A stretch of 64,000 bases of DNA, taken from positions 1 to 64,000 of the forward strand of contig JAFUGM010000031.1 of NCBI GenBank assembly GCA_017469355.1, read 5' to 3'. The DNA is from Solobacterium sp. (GTDB lineage: Bacteria > Bacillota_I > Bacilli_A > Erysipelotrichales > Erysipelotrichaceae). The position numbers and the translations under genes are program-made. This document shows positions 25,428 through 35,669 of the stretch, piece by piece (position 1 is the stretch's first letter; every line of letters starts with the position of its first letter). The notes under the pieces are model-generated. The model saw only the letters and a list, made by a program, of their open reading frames with translations, was not told the DNA's origin and ran no database searches.

Positions 25428-26741
25428 ATGAACCATGGTGTGATTGCGATCGTTGGCCGCCCGAATGTCGGGAAGTCAACGATTTTTAACAGGATTGCGG
25501 GTTCCCGTGTTTCCATCGTAGAAGATATCCCTGGTGTAACCAGGGATCGAATCTATGCCAAAGGAGAATGGACGGGAAAGGAATTTCGCTTGATCGATAC
25601 AGGCGGAATTCAAATCGCAGACCAGCCATATCAGAAGGAAATTCAGGCACAGGTTGCCATTGCGCTGGAAGAAGCGGATGTGATCGTGTTTGTTGTGAAT
25701 GGGAAATTTGGTCTTACAGATGATGACCGCTATATCGCAAGGATGCTGCAGAGATCAGATAAACCGGTGGTGCTGGCTGTAAATCAGATTGATGATGAGT
25801 CAAGGCTTCCCAATATCTATGAGTTCTATGCGCTTGGTGTTGGTGATCCTATTGCTGTGAGTGGCGTCCATGGCATTGGGATCGGTGATCTGCTCGATAC
25901 CTGTGTTTCCTTATTCCCGGAAGAAGGGGAAGAAGAGGAATATAAGGGATTGCGGATTGCGGTCATTGGGGAGCCAAATGTCGGTAAATCATCACTGGTC
26001 AACGCAATACTAAAAGAAGACCGCGCAATTGTCGCAAACGAGCAGGGCACCACAAGAGATGCGGTGGATACCGAATTCGAGTTTGAAGGACGGCCATATG
26101 TCATTGTTGATACAGCTGGCATTCGAAAGAAGGGCCGGGTGTATGAATCAGTTGAGAAATACTCCGTGTTGCGTGCGTTATCAGCGATTGAATCTTGTGA
26201 TGTAGCGGTGTTTCTCATTGATGCGGAAGCAGGTATCCGCGAACAGGATAAACATGTGGCGGGATATGCGCATGAAGCAGGGAAACCGGTCATTATTGCG
26301 GTGAATAAATGGGATGCGATTGAAAAAGATGACAAGACCATGAATGAGTTTACCGACAAGGTTCGTAAAGAGTTTGTGTATCTTTCCTATGCGCCGATTG
26401 TCTTTATCAGCGCAAAGACTGGGCAGCGAGTAAGTTCATTATTGCCGTTATGTGATCGGGTAGCGGAAAACAGCCGCCGAAGAATCGCAACTAATGTATT
26501 GAATGAAGTAATTGCGGATACGCAGGTGACAACACCTGCCCCAGCACGAAACGGAAAGCGATTCCGTATTTACTACGCAACACAGGTGAATATCCAGCCG
26601 CCGACATTCATGTTGTCATGTAATGAGCCTAAGCTCATGCATTTTACCTATCAGCGGTTTATTGAGAATTCATTGCGTGATGCCTTTGATTTTGAAGGAA
26701 CACCAATTCGCATTATCGCACGAAAGAAGGTGTCGGAATGA
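25428..26741 (+). CDS. der: Ribosome-assembly GTPase Der (EngA)
   Basis: 437 residues with two tandem G domains: GRPNVGKS (10-17) with DTGG and NQID, and GEPNVGKS (181-188) with DTAG and NKWD, followed by a KH-like C-terminal domain. Acts in 50S subunit maturation. Overlaps gpsA by four bases (ATGA). Confidence 0.97.
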   Translation: MNHGVIAIVGRPNVGKSTIFNRIAGSRVSIVEDIPGVTRDRIYAKGEWTGKEFRLIDTGGIQIADQPYQKEIQAQVAIALEEADVIVFVVNGKFGLTDDDRYIARMLQRSDKPVVLAVNQIDDESRLPNIYEFYALGVGDPIAVSGVHGIGIGDLLDTCVSLFPEEGEEEEYKGLRIAVIGEPNVGKSSLVNAILKEDRAIVANEQGTTRDAVDTEFEFEGRPYVIVDTAGIRKKGRVYESVEKYSVLRALSAIESCDVAVFLIDAEAGIREQDKHVAGYAHEAGKPVIIAVNKWDAIEKDDKTMNEFTDKVRKEFVYLSYAPIVFISAKTGQRVSSLLPLCDRVAENSRRRIATNVLNEVIADTQVTTPAPARNGKRFRIYYATQVNIQPPTFMLSCNEPKLMHFTYQRFIENSLRDAFDFEGTPIRIIARKKVSE

Positions 26742-27736
26742 AGACTGCAGTTCTTGGGACCGGAAGCTGGGGAACTGCCCTGGCGCAGGTGCTGGCAGAT
26801 AATGGGACAGAAGTCATCTGTTATGGAATTGATGAGCACCAGGTCAATGATATAAATGAGAACCATGCCAACTCTACATTCTTTAATGCGCCGGTGAATC
26901 CGGCCGTGCATGCGACCATGGATCTTTCTGAAGCATTGAAGGGGAGCGATATTGTTCTGCTTGGAGTTCCTTCCACCATTATTCCCTCGCTGTTGAATCA
27001 GATGGCAGAGTTACTGGATCATCCGGTGATTGTAATTAATGTGGCGAAGGGCTTTCACCCAACGACCCATGAACGGCTCAGTGTCGTCATTGAACATTCT
27101 CTTCCTGAAGCGTATCGAACAGCAGTCGTTTCACTGATTGGGCCAAGTCACGCCGAAGAAGTAATCATACGGAAACTGACGGTCGTAAACGCAGTCAGCG
27201 ATAATGAGGAAGCTGCCAGGATTGTTCAGGAGCTGTTTTCCAATGATTACTTCCGCGTATATACAAATCATGATGTGGCAGGGGCAGAGGTTGGCGTAGC
27301 TGTAAAGAATATCATGGCGATCGCCGCTGGCGCATTGGAAGGAATCGGTCAGGGAGATAATGCAAGAGCCGCCTTAATCACCCGGGGTCTTGCGGAACTG
27401 ACGCGGTTTGGTACAGCGTTAGGTGGTAAGAAGGAAACCTATCTTGGCCTCGATGGTGTTGGGGATCTCATTGTCACCTGTACGTCCCGCCATTCCCGAA
27501 ACTTCATGGCGGGATTTGAAATCGGGAAGGCTGGTTCTGCGGAAGAATTCCTTCGCACCAATACCAGAACAGTAGAAGGCATCTCCGCATGTCGGATTGT
27601 CCATGAAGAAGCCCAGAAACGTGGTATATCCATGCCGATTACTGATGAGGTATATGCGGTACTGTTTGAAGGAAAATCCCCGCAGAAAGCGATTATTGAC
27701 CTGATGCGAAGAGATTTGAAACAGGAAGGAAATTGA
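26738..27736 (+). CDS. gpsA: Glycerol-3-phosphate dehydrogenase [NAD(P)+]
   Basis: Makes sn-glycerol-3-phosphate from DHAP for phospholipids. 332 residues with the Rossmann motif [10 protein letters not shown] (7-16), IGPSHAEEV, the catalytic Lys region [12 protein letters not shown] and [14 protein letters not shown]. Confidence 0.96.
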   Translation: MKTAVLGTGSWGTALAQVLADNGTEVICYGIDEHQVNDINENHANSTFFNAPVNPAVHATMDLSEALKGSDIVLLGVPSTIIPSLLNQMAELLDHPVIVINVAKGFHPTTHERLSVVIEHSLPEAYRTAVVSLIGPSHAEEVIIRKLTVVNAVSDNEEAARIVQELFSNDYFRVYTNHDVAGAEVGVAVKNIMAIAAGALEGIGQGDNARAALITRGLAELTRFGTALGGKKETYLGLDGVGDLIVTCTSRHSRNFMAGFEIGKAGSAEEFLRTNTRTVEGISACRIVHEEAQKRGISMPITDEVYAVLFEGKSPQKAIIDLMRRDLKQEGN

Positions 27737-27792
27737 GCTGTATCACATCGAAGGGAATCTCGCGGCAGCCTCAGATCCATGTACAAAAGAAG

Positions 27793-27831
27793 AAAAAGGT
27801 CAGATAAAACTTGCGACATCTGACCTTTTTG
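27793..27831. terminator. Bidirectional terminator between gpsA and the PBP gene
   Basis: AAAAAGGTCAGAT / ATCTGACCTTTTT hairpin with T-runs on both strands, between convergent genes. Confidence 0.88.
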
Positions 27832-27875
27832 AATTCTCAATGCTTGTCTTTACGCAGGTATGCCTGTAGTGAGTA

Positions 27876-30800
27876 TTACAGGTGGAATCCGTTTTCATCC
27901 CAATAGCCTTGTCCTACCCAGGCGCCATTTGCGTCCCAGTAACCATATTGTTCATACTCTGGAATTTCCAGAGGAATCCAGTTGCCGAACTCATCGACAT
28001 AGCCATTGGCATTTTCATTGTATTTATATGTAGCTACCACACAGGCGGTATTATCAGAACCATCTGCGGTTGCACTGCCACCACATACTTTCACTTCACC
28101 AAACAGGTCTGCGACATAACCGGTGAAATAACCATTCTCGGAAGATATTTCACCCACCGGCATATCATCTACGAATACCGTTCCCCAGTATTCGCCGCCT
28201 CCGGCAAGCCAGGATAGATCTGCCAGACACGCGCCCCATTGATCAATATCATTGTATGGATCGTGAAGGGAGATGTTTCGTTCTCCGCCAGAGCAGATTC
28301 CAGCCGCATTTCCCCAGGAGACGGTAAGAATACCGAACTGATCAAAGCTGGCGCTGAAACCGGCTGTTCCAAGGAACGTTGCTTCATCTGCCTGGTATTC
28401 CAGGAATTCATCTACCGTCGCTAACGGCATGCTTTCAAGGCCTGCTTTGGATACCAGAGAAGTGACTGTTCCGCCGCCGTCAATGGCGTATTCCGGACGT
28501 ACGTGAGGGAAGGTGCCATAGATGTAGGTGGAATCCACAACATCTTCCGGACGCTCAATTGCGTCTGGCACTCCGAAGAGTTCTTCTTCCTTATCCAATA
28601 ACAGTCGGTTAATGTTACCGGGGATATTGAGTGAACTCTTGTAGGAGGTATAATACGTTTCCTTACCCGCAACTGCCATATCATATCCAACCCAGACACA
28701 GTTGGTATATTCACTGGAGCTTGCGACCATCCACTTATCTTTCATCTGGCCTTTCGGGATACCATACTGTACACCGTCATTTCCCCAGTCGGTAGTACCG
28801 GTCTTGGCATAAACCGGATAACTGCGGCGTAATACCTGCATGTAGTTGAAGTAAGGTCCGGTAACGTTGTTTTCTTCCAGTACCGTCGCAAGATAAGCAC
28901 TGCCAGAGGAGAGGGCTCTTACATTCTGACCATCCGGCAGATACACTGAGCCATCACTGGTCATTACAATCCGGTCGATTGTATGAGGTTTATTGTATAC
29001 ACCGGAATTAATTAACATGCTGTGTGCTCCGGCAAGTTCCTTACAGGTGGTTTCAAAAGTGGTGCCGCCAATCGCATAGGACAGGTGGAAGTTCTCTGCT
29101 TTGACATGGCTGAAGCCAATGGTATGAAGATAATCGACGACTTTCTGTGCGCCAACTTTATTGACGACACGCTCCAGGGTCACAATTGCCGGAATGTTTA
29201 AGGAGTTACCGACTGCGTCTTTAATCGTTACATCGCCATTGTAGTTTCCGCTGGCATTGACAAGTACCATGCTTTCTAACGGATAGGTGATCGGTTTATC
29301 CAGCAGTACTTCATCGAGGGAATAGCCGAGATACTCAAACGCAAGACCATAAGAGAGCAAGGGCTTTACCGAAGAACCGGGCTGCTTGTAATTCATCGTT
29401 GCACGGTTGAGCAGGCGGGCGCCGTCATAGTTTCGTCCTCCGCCGACAGCGATGATTGCACCAGTGTGATTGTTCATGGAGATCATCGCTACCTGCATGA
29501 GTTCATCCGGGAAGACAACAGAGGTTTCTTCATTCTGAATGGCTTCGACCTGTTCCTGCATATCGCGGTTGAGATAGGTATATATCTGCATTCCCTTAAC
29601 CGTAGGGTCAACGCCTGTCAGTTCTACTGCTTCTTCCAGTACAACATCAAGATAGGACTGATATTCACTGTTCTCACTGGCTTTCCGCTGATCACCGGCG
29701 AGCAGATCTTCTACCTTGATCTTTTTGGCAAGATCCCGTTCCTCTTCCGTGATATATCCATGCATGCACATGAGATCGAGTACCGTGTCTCTGCGGTCGG
29801 TTCCGTAATCCAGATACTGATAGGGGTTGTATCGGTTAGGAAGGTTGACGATTCCTGCCAACATGGCAGATTCCGCGAGATTCAATTCATTACATTCCTT
29901 GCCGAAGTAATACTGAGAAGCGCGCTGGACGCCGCGGACATTCCCACCGAAGTTCAGCTTGTTTAAATACAGCTGGAAGATTTCCTTTTTGGTAAGCAGG
30001 GTTTCCAGTTTGATCGCAAGATAAATCTGCTGCACCTTATACTCAATATCACGGGTACGTTCCGTTCCCGTATCGTTTGCGTCCATGGATTCCACCGAGA
30101 AATAGGTGTTCTTTACTAACTGCATCGTAAAGGTAGAACCGCCCTGGCCAAAGGAGCGGGTTTTCAGGTTATCGATGATTGCCTTGGAGAAACGGGGAAT
30201 ATCGAAGCCGAAATGAGAAAAGAACCGGCTGTCTTCAATCGAAAGGAAGGCATCTACCAGAGACTCCGGGCATTTGTCATAGGTGATATTTTCACGGAGA
30301 TAGACACCGACTTCGGTAATCAGTTCTCCGGAATCGTCATAGATTTTTGTGGACTCTTCTCCGACGAAATCCGTCAGATTAAGATCCGGGGCAGTGGAGA
30401 TCATACGGTTGAAAATATTGAGTCCAATGACTCCCGCTACCACTTCAAGCAGGATACAGAAGATCAGAATCGCAGTAACGATCTTAAGGCCTCTGCCACC
30501 TTTTTTAGTGGTTGTTTTCGTTGTTTTGTTTCGGTTTGAACCCCCGTTTGGCCCAGTTGACGACCCTGAGACGTCTCCAGAGGGATTTTTTTTTACCTTG
30601 CGAGGCTTTTTTGAGACCTGTTCACTGGATTTGGTGACTGGTGCGACACGTTCGGCCTGTTCCGCAAGCTCCTCGCGGCTGATCGGTCGGGTTTTTTCAA
30701 TCTCGGGTTCCGCACGGAACGTATCTCTCCCGGATGTGACAGGGGAGCTGCTTTCTGATTCGAGATGCACGATACGCCCGGAAGCATCCGACGTTACAGG

Positions 30801-31838
30801 TTCATCAAAAATCAAAGAATGTACCGGTGCTTCCTTGACGGGTTCTTCCGACTTGGAAGAAGGAATATCTTCTTCGGATACTTCTTCAAACAGCGAGAAG
30901 AACGATTTTGTATCGGAAGTTCGATCCTTTTTTGTGGAAGCAGCCGCCGCAACTGATGGAATTACTACGGTCTGCTCGACTTCTGGAGTCGAAGAAACGG
31001 AGGGCCGCTCAAAGTCAGAGAATATGGAAAACTCTGGAGCTGAAGTCTGCGAAGAAGTCGTCTCTTTTGTTGTATTCACCGCAGGGGAAACCACTGCTGG
31101 CGAAGGCTCTTCGGTTTTGCGGGTGAGTTCAGGATTGAGATCCGGAACCGCAACACGAGGAGCTTCGGCGTTTACAGAAGATAACTGTTTAACGGATGCG
31201 GCGTCAAAGATTTTTGTTTTGTCATTGGAAGCAGGCTCTGGCTCCTTTACTGCCGGAGTCGGAATGGAACCAGAGGAAATCGGAGGGAATGTGCCTCCTT
31301 CTTCCGGGGTCATATTATTTTCTGGGGTTAATACAAAGCCAGAAGCCTTTGTTGTTTCTTTCCTGGTTTCTGAAGGTGCAGAAACAGGCTGAGCTTTTGG
31401 CTCACTCATCAGTGCATCCGCTTTGGCAAATGCGGAAGGGGTGATCGAACCGGTATTGGAATTCCGGGTTCTGCGCTCATCCATGCGCTTTTTCTCAGAC
31501 GCACTCAGTTCTCTTGTGGTGACCGGCTCTTCAAAGAAGGAGAAGTCATAGGGAGAAAAGATGCGGTTGGTGCTGATGGAAACGCGCTGATTCTGGGCCG
31601 TATTCTGGGCAGGAACATCCTCAAAGACGCTGTCATAATTGACGCTTGCCGGAGGAATATTCAGTGTATTGGTCGGGGAACCCTGCGTATCGGGAATACG
31701 AATTTCCTTTCCCTTGGACCGCGCAAAAAGCGAACCGGTAGTTGTATCACCGGCTGACGATCTTGTGGGTCTATGATATCCGGAGGTAAAGAAATCATTT
31801 CCTTCTTCGGATAATCGCTTGCTGTCGTTCTCTTCCAT
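27876..31838 (-). CDS. Class A penicillin-binding protein with giant disordered N-terminus
   Basis: Bifunctional peptidoglycan glycosyltransferase/transpeptidase, 1320 residues against about 700-900 usual. Residues 1-450 are cytoplasmic, disordered and rich in S, E, P and T, ending in a basic Lys-rich stretch. A membrane helix follows (IVTAILIFCILLEVVAGVIG). The GT51 domain has EDSRFFSHFGFD, GGSTFTMQLVKN and AESAMLAGI. The transpeptidase has SSVK (Ser822, Lys825), SLN and KTGT (Lys1012). The last 60 residues hold aromatic repeats of the G-x-W/V-D-x-x-G-x-W kind. The start at 31838 has GGGGGA; an ATG five codons earlier lacks one. Promoter on the minus strand: TGGTAAAAT at 31867-31875. Confidence 0.93.
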   Translation of the reverse strand: MEENDSKRLSEEGNDFFTSGYHRPTRSSAGDTTTGSLFARSKGKEIRIPDTQGSPTNTLNIPPASVNYDSVFEDVPAQNTAQNQRVSISTNRIFSPYDFSFFEEPVTTRELSASEKKRMDERRTRNSNTGSITPSAFAKADALMSEPKAQPVSAPSETRKETTKASGFVLTPENNMTPEEGGTFPPISSGSIPTPAVKEPEPASNDKTKIFDAASVKQLSSVNAEAPRVAVPDLNPELTRKTEEPSPAVVSPAVNTTKETTSSQTSAPEFSIFSDFERPSVSSTPEVEQTVVIPSVAAAASTKKDRTSDTKSFFSLFEEVSEEDIPSSKSEEPVKEAPVHSLIFDEPVTSDASGRIVHLESESSSPVTSGRDTFRAEPEIEKTRPISREELAEQAERVAPVTKSSEQVSKKPRKVKKNPSGDVSGSSTGPNGGSNRNKTTKTTTKKGGRGLKIVTAILIFCILLEVVAGVIGLNIFNRMISTAPDLNLTDFVGEESTKIYDDSGELITEVGVYLRENITYDKCPESLVDAFLSIEDSRFFSHFGFDIPRFSKAIIDNLKTRSFGQGGSTFTMQLVKNTYFSVESMDANDTGTERTRDIEYKVQQIYLAIKLETLLTKKEIFQLYLNKLNFGGNVRGVQRASQYYFGKECNELNLAESAMLAGIVNLPNRYNPYQYLDYGTDRRDTVLDLMCMHGYITEEERDLAKKIKVEDLLAGDQRKASENSEYQSYLDVVLEEAVELTGVDPTVKGMQIYTYLNRDMQEQVEAIQNEETSVVFPDELMQVAMISMNNHTGAIIAVGGGRNYDGARLLNRATMNYKQPGSSVKPLLSYGLAFEYLGYSLDEVLLDKPITYPLESMVLVNASGNYNGDVTIKDAVGNSLNIPAIVTLERVVNKVGAQKVVDYLHTIGFSHVKAENFHLSYAIGGTTFETTCKELAGAHSMLINSGVYNKPHTIDRIVMTSDGSVYLPDGQNVRALSSGSAYLATVLEENNVTGPYFNYMQVLRRSYPVYAKTGTTDWGNDGVQYGIPKGQMKDKWMVASSSEYTNCVWVGYDMAVAGKETYYTSYKSSLNIPGNINRLLLDKEEELFGVPDAIERPEDVVDSTYIYGTFPHVRPEYAIDGGGTVTSLVSKAGLESMPLATVDEFLEYQADEATFLGTAGFSASFDQFGILTVSWGNAAGICSGGERNISLHDPYNDIDQWGACLADLSWLAGGGEYWGTVFVDDMPVGEISSENGYFTGYVADLFGEVKVCGGSATADGSDNTACVVATYKYNENANGYVDEFGNWIPLEIPEYEQYGYWDANGAWVGQGYWDENGFHL

Positions 31839-31866
31839 TTCAATTTCCCCCATACACGGCGTCCCT

Positions 31867-31875
31867 ATTTTACCA
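31867..31875 (-). promoter_or_regulatory. Extended -10 promoter of the PBP gene
   Basis: Read on the minus strand, TGGTAAAAT ends about 28 bases before the chosen start. Confidence 0.5.
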
Positions 31876-31920
31876 CGTGCCTATCCATAATTATATAAAA
31901 AAACCATTCTTCTTCCCCGG

Positions 31921-31929
31921 TGCTACAAT
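31921..31929 (+). promoter_or_regulatory. Extended -10 promoter of dnaE, giving a leaderless mRNA
   Basis: TGCTACAAT; its last base is only six bases before the dnaE ATG, so transcription should start at or next to the start codon. Confidence 0.55.
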
Positions 31930-31935
31930 AAACCC

Positions 31936-34900
31936 ATGACGACTCATCTGATGGTCCGAAGCTGTTATACCCTGTTGGGAAGTACAATTCGAATCAAGGA
32001 ACTGGTTTCTGCCGCAAAGGAGCTTGGTTATACAACACTTGCGCTGACAGATCACAATACCTGTTCCGGATTAGCGCCGTTTTCGCATGCCTGTAAGGAA
32101 GCTGGAATTCATCCGATCTATGGACTTGAGCTGGATGTAAGCCTGGAAGAAGAAACGGTGCCGTTTCTTCTGCTTGCCCGTACCACGACTGGTTATGGAA
32201 ACCTGATGCGGTTAAGTTCGTTTGTTCAATGTGAAGGAAACCCGGTTCCTTTTTCTCAGTTCGCGGAATCTCTGGAGGGAGTATCTGTCATTGTTTATGG
32301 GGAAGGGGGATGGCTGGAATCGCCGTTGCTCGCCGAAGATAGAGATGAGCTGAATCGTCGTCTTGATGTATTGCAGTCTGCACTTCCTTCGTTTGATGTT
32401 GGCCTTTCGTATATGGATTCCCTGTTATGGAAACGAAAGAACCGGCTGCTTAAGGAAGTTTCAAGAGGAAAGAAGCTTTCCACCTGTGCCATTAATAAAA
32501 TCTTCTATCTGAAACCCGATGAAGCAAAGATACATCAGATGTTACGAGGGATTGCGGCACAGCGTACCTTGCGGGACAGCTCGCTCCCGTCAATTCATGG
32601 CAGATATCTGTTATCTCCCGAAGAGATGGCAGGGCTCTATGAAGCAGATGATCTTGAACGGACCGATGAACTTGCCCGCAGATGTCAGGCAGAAGTGATC
32701 ACGGCGAAGGCAGGACTACCTTCCTATCCTGGACGGGAAGGGCTGACCTCCTCCCAGTTACTGACGCAGCTCTGTCTGGCTGGGCTGAACCGTCGATTAC
32801 ATGGAAATGTTCCTCCCGAATACAAAGAGCGGCTGAAGTATGAACTGGACGTCATTTCCCGCATGAATTTTTCGGATTATTTTCTGATTGTCTATGATTT
32901 CATTCTGTTCGCCCGCAAACAGGGTATCTATGTTGGACCGGGAAGAGGTTCAGCGGCAGGGTGTTTAGCGGCATATTGTCTTGGCATTACGATGGTGGAT
33001 CCAATCAAGTATGGTCTTCTGTTTGAACGGTTTCTGAACCCGGAACGGGTATCCATGCCGGATATTGATACCGATATACCTGATAACCGCAGGGCGGAAG
33101 TGATCCACTATGTGGCAGAGAAATACGGCCTTGCGTGTACAGGAGGAATCATTACCTTCAACACACTGGGGGCTCGTCAGGTATTGCGTGATCTTGGCAA
33201 GGTGATGGAACTTCCCACACGAGATGTCGATATGTTATGCCGCATGATTCCTTCCGGGCAGAAGACCACACTTCGCTCGGCTTTGATGGAAAATAACCGT
33301 CTGCGGGAAATCGTCAAGGCAGAACCCCGGTATACCGAACTGTTCCGGGCTGCGGCCAAATTAGAAGGTCTTCCCCGGCACTCAGGAATTCATCCCGCTG
33401 GAATTCTTCTTTCTAACCAGCCGCTGGATAGCGTGATTCCATTAGCACCTGGAGAAGATGGTATGGTGATCAGTCAGTATACGGCAGAGTATCTGGAAGA
33501 GCGCGGACTGATTAAGATGGACTTTCTCGGTCTGCGCAATCTGACCATGATTGATTCCATGGTTAAGAAAATTCAGGAAACAGAACCGGAGTTTCAGATT
33601 CTGAATCTTCCGGAAGCCGATGAGGCAACGTTTGATATTTTCCGTCATGGCGATACCAATGGAATTTTCCAGTTTGAATCAGAGGGAATGAAACGGTTAC
33701 TGCGTCAGATGCATCCGGATCGTTTTGAAGATGTCGTTGCTGCGATGGCACTGTTCCGTCCGGCAAGTTCGGACAGTATTCCCAACTATCTTGAAGGCAA
33801 GAAACACCCCGAGCAGGTTGCCTATCCTTCCAAGCAGTTGGAGCCGGTGCTGAAAGATACCTTTGGTGTCATGATCTATCAGGAACAATCCATGAAAACG
33901 GCCCAGGTAGCTGCCGGTTTTACACTTGCACAGGCCGATCGCCTCCGTAAGGCGATGTCAAAGAAGAAGACCGAAGAACTGGAAGGGATGAAGGAATCCT
34001 TTGTGAAGGGCTGTTTATCCAACGGATATTCCAAGGAACAGGCAGAACATCTGTTTGAACTGGTTCGTCGGTTTGGCGGTTATGGATTTAATAAATCACA
34101 CGCAGTTGCCTATGGCATGATTGCCTGGCAGACAGCGTATCTTAAAGCGCATTATCCTTTGATCTTCTATTCCAGTCTCATGGATTCATTGATTGGGGAC
34201 AGTACGCGGATTTCACAATATGTGGATGAATGCCGCAAGAAAGGAATCAGGATACTGGCACCGGATGTCAATCGCTCAGATATCCACTGCCTGATTGAAG
34301 ATGATGGAATCCGTCTTCCCTTAAGCATGGCGAAAGGGGTAGGAACCCATGCGGCAATACAGATTAAAGAGATTCAGGAACAGAAACCCTTTGAAGACTA
34401 TTTCGACTTTGTCGCAAGAGTCAGTGTTGTTCTTCCTGGAACAGCTGTTATTGAAGCGCTAATTGATGCGGGTGCTTTGGATTGTTTCCTTGAGACAAGG
34501 ACGACGATGCGGGAGTCACTGAATGAAGCGATTTCCTATGGTGAACTGATAAGGATCGAACAGAATGGACAGATTGTTCTGGATGATTCTCTTGTCTCTA
34601 GACCGCTTTTAATGAAACGCTATGATGATCGGGAATCCAACCGGGAACGCGAACTTCAGGTACTTGGGTTTTCGCTTGGCCCTCATCCGATACTTGAAGT
34701 ACGGGCGAAGAAAGGAATTCGCTGTCCTTCCCTGATTGAATTGAGCCAGCAGAGCGGGATTGTGAATGGGTTTGGATATATCGGTTCCTTCCGTACCCAT
34801 CAGACCAAAAAGGGAGAGAAGATGGCATTTGTGAAAGTGTCGGATGAAACATGTGATCTTGAACTGTTGCTTATGCCAAGACAATTCTCCATGGTTGGAG

Positions 34901-34995
34901 AAACAGTACGTAAGGGGATGTATATCCTGTTTGATGGTAAAATGACGGAGGATGGAAAGTGTATTATTCGTACACTGACACCGCTCACAGAATGA
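31936..34995 (+). CDS. dnaE: DNA polymerase III alpha subunit, DnaE type
   Basis: 1019 residues, shorter than E. coli DnaE (1160), as in Gram-positive DnaE forms. Domains: PHP (VRSCYTLLGS, LALTDHNTCSG) at 1-200; polymerase palm with GPGRGSAAG and catalytic PDIDTD (Asp376, Asp378, Asp380); fingers with YQEQSM and GFNKSHAVAYG; a helix-hairpin-helix; and a C-terminal OB domain (GYIGSFRTHQTKKGEK). Acts in lagging-strand or initiation synthesis beside PolC in Bacillota. No ribosome site precedes the ATG, and the promoter abuts it. Confidence 0.95.
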   Translation: MTTHLMVRSCYTLLGSTIRIKELVSAAKELGYTTLALTDHNTCSGLAPFSHACKEAGIHPIYGLELDVSLEEETVPFLLLARTTTGYGNLMRLSSFVQCEGNPVPFSQFAESLEGVSVIVYGEGGWLESPLLAEDRDELNRRLDVLQSALPSFDVGLSYMDSLLWKRKNRLLKEVSRGKKLSTCAINKIFYLKPDEAKIHQMLRGIAAQRTLRDSSLPSIHGRYLLSPEEMAGLYEADDLERTDELARRCQAEVITAKAGLPSYPGREGLTSSQLLTQLCLAGLNRRLHGNVPPEYKERLKYELDVISRMNFSDYFLIVYDFILFARKQGIYVGPGRGSAAGCLAAYCLGITMVDPIKYGLLFERFLNPERVSMPDIDTDIPDNRRAEVIHYVAEKYGLACTGGIITFNTLGARQVLRDLGKVMELPTRDVDMLCRMIPSGQKTTLRSALMENNRLREIVKAEPRYTELFRAAAKLEGLPRHSGIHPAGILLSNQPLDSVIPLAPGEDGMVISQYTAEYLEERGLIKMDFLGLRNLTMIDSMVKKIQETEPEFQILNLPEADEATFDIFRHGDTNGIFQFESEGMKRLLRQMHPDRFEDVVAAMALFRPASSDSIPNYLEGKKHPEQVAYPSKQLEPVLKDTFGVMIYQEQSMKTAQVAAGFTLAQADRLRKAMSKKKTEELEGMKESFVKGCLSNGYSKEQAEHLFELVRRFGGYGFNKSHAVAYGMIAWQTAYLKAHYPLIFYSSLMDSLIGDSTRISQYVDECRKKGIRILAPDVNRSDIHCLIEDDGIRLPLSMAKGVGTHAAIQIKEIQEQKPFEDYFDFVARVSVVLPGTAVIEALIDAGALDCFLETRTTMRESLNEAISYGELIRIEQNGQIVLDDSLVSRPLLMKRYDDRESNRERELQVLGFSLGPHPILEVRAKKGIRCPSLIELSQQSGIVNGFGYIGSFRTHQTKKGEKMAFVKVSDETCDLELLLMPRQFSMVGETVRKGMYILFDGKMTEDGKCIIRTLTPLTE

Positions 34996-35006
34996 GGATG
35001 AAAAAC

Positions 35007-35669
35007 ATGAGCAGAATTCTGATTGTGGATGATGAAAAAAATATACGTGAAGTTGTACGCGAATACGCATTATTAAATGGCTATGAAGCAGATGAGGCAG
35101 AGGATGGACTGGAAGCGGTAGAGCGGGTGAAAGCCAATGACTATGACTGCGTCATTCTGGATATCATGATGCCGAAACTGGATGGCTTTTCTGCCTGCAA
35201 GCAGATCAAACTGATCAAGGATATTCCGGTGATCATGTTATCGGCACGTCAGGAAGAGTATGACAAGCTGTTCGGATTTGAACTTGGCGTTGATGACTAT
35301 GTCATTAAACCGTTTTCTCCCAAGGAGCTGATGGCCCGGGTCAAAGTGGTGATGGACCGTTCCCGTAAAACGGAACGCAATGTACTGGAGTTTGGCGGAT
35401 TGAAGATTGATGCGGCTGGAAGAAGTGTCAGTGTGGATGGGGAAAAGGCAAACCTGACTCCGAAGGAAATTGATCTGCTTCTCTATATGGTGGAGCACCG
35501 CAATACTGCCTTATCAAGAACCAAGCTCCTGGAAGAAGTCTGGAATTACGATTATTTTGGAGATGACCGTACGGTAGACACCCATATCAAGATGCTGCGG
35601 CATAATCTTGGGCCATACCGTGACTATATCGTTACCGTAAGAGGAATGGGGTATAAATTTGAAGCTTGA
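35007..35669 (+). CDS. OmpR/PhoB-family response regulator
   Basis: 220 residues. The receiver domain has acidic pair DDE (near residues 8-10), phospho-acceptor Asp52 (VILDIMMPK), Ser/Thr in MLSA and Lys in VIKPF; the winged helix ends with RTVDTHIKMLRHNLG and VRGMGYKFE. ATG at 35007 has GAGGA. Overlaps the histidine kinase by 11 bases. The signal is unknown. Confidence 0.93.
   Translation: MSRILIVDDEKNIREVVREYALLNGYEADEAEDGLEAVERVKANDYDCVILDIMMPKLDGFSACKQIKLIKDIPVIMLSARQEEYDKLFGFELGVDDYVIKPFSPKELMARVKVVMDRSRKTERNVLEFGGLKIDAAGRSVSVDGEKANLTPKEIDLLLYMVEHRNTALSRTKLLEEVWNYDYFGDDRTVDTHIKMLRHNLGPYRDYIVTVRGMGYKFEA

Noticed and set aside
30349-31392. 347-residue plus-strand frame opposite the PBP N-terminus
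   Set aside because: Caused by the low-complexity Ser/Glu/Thr code on the other strand; no ribosome site.
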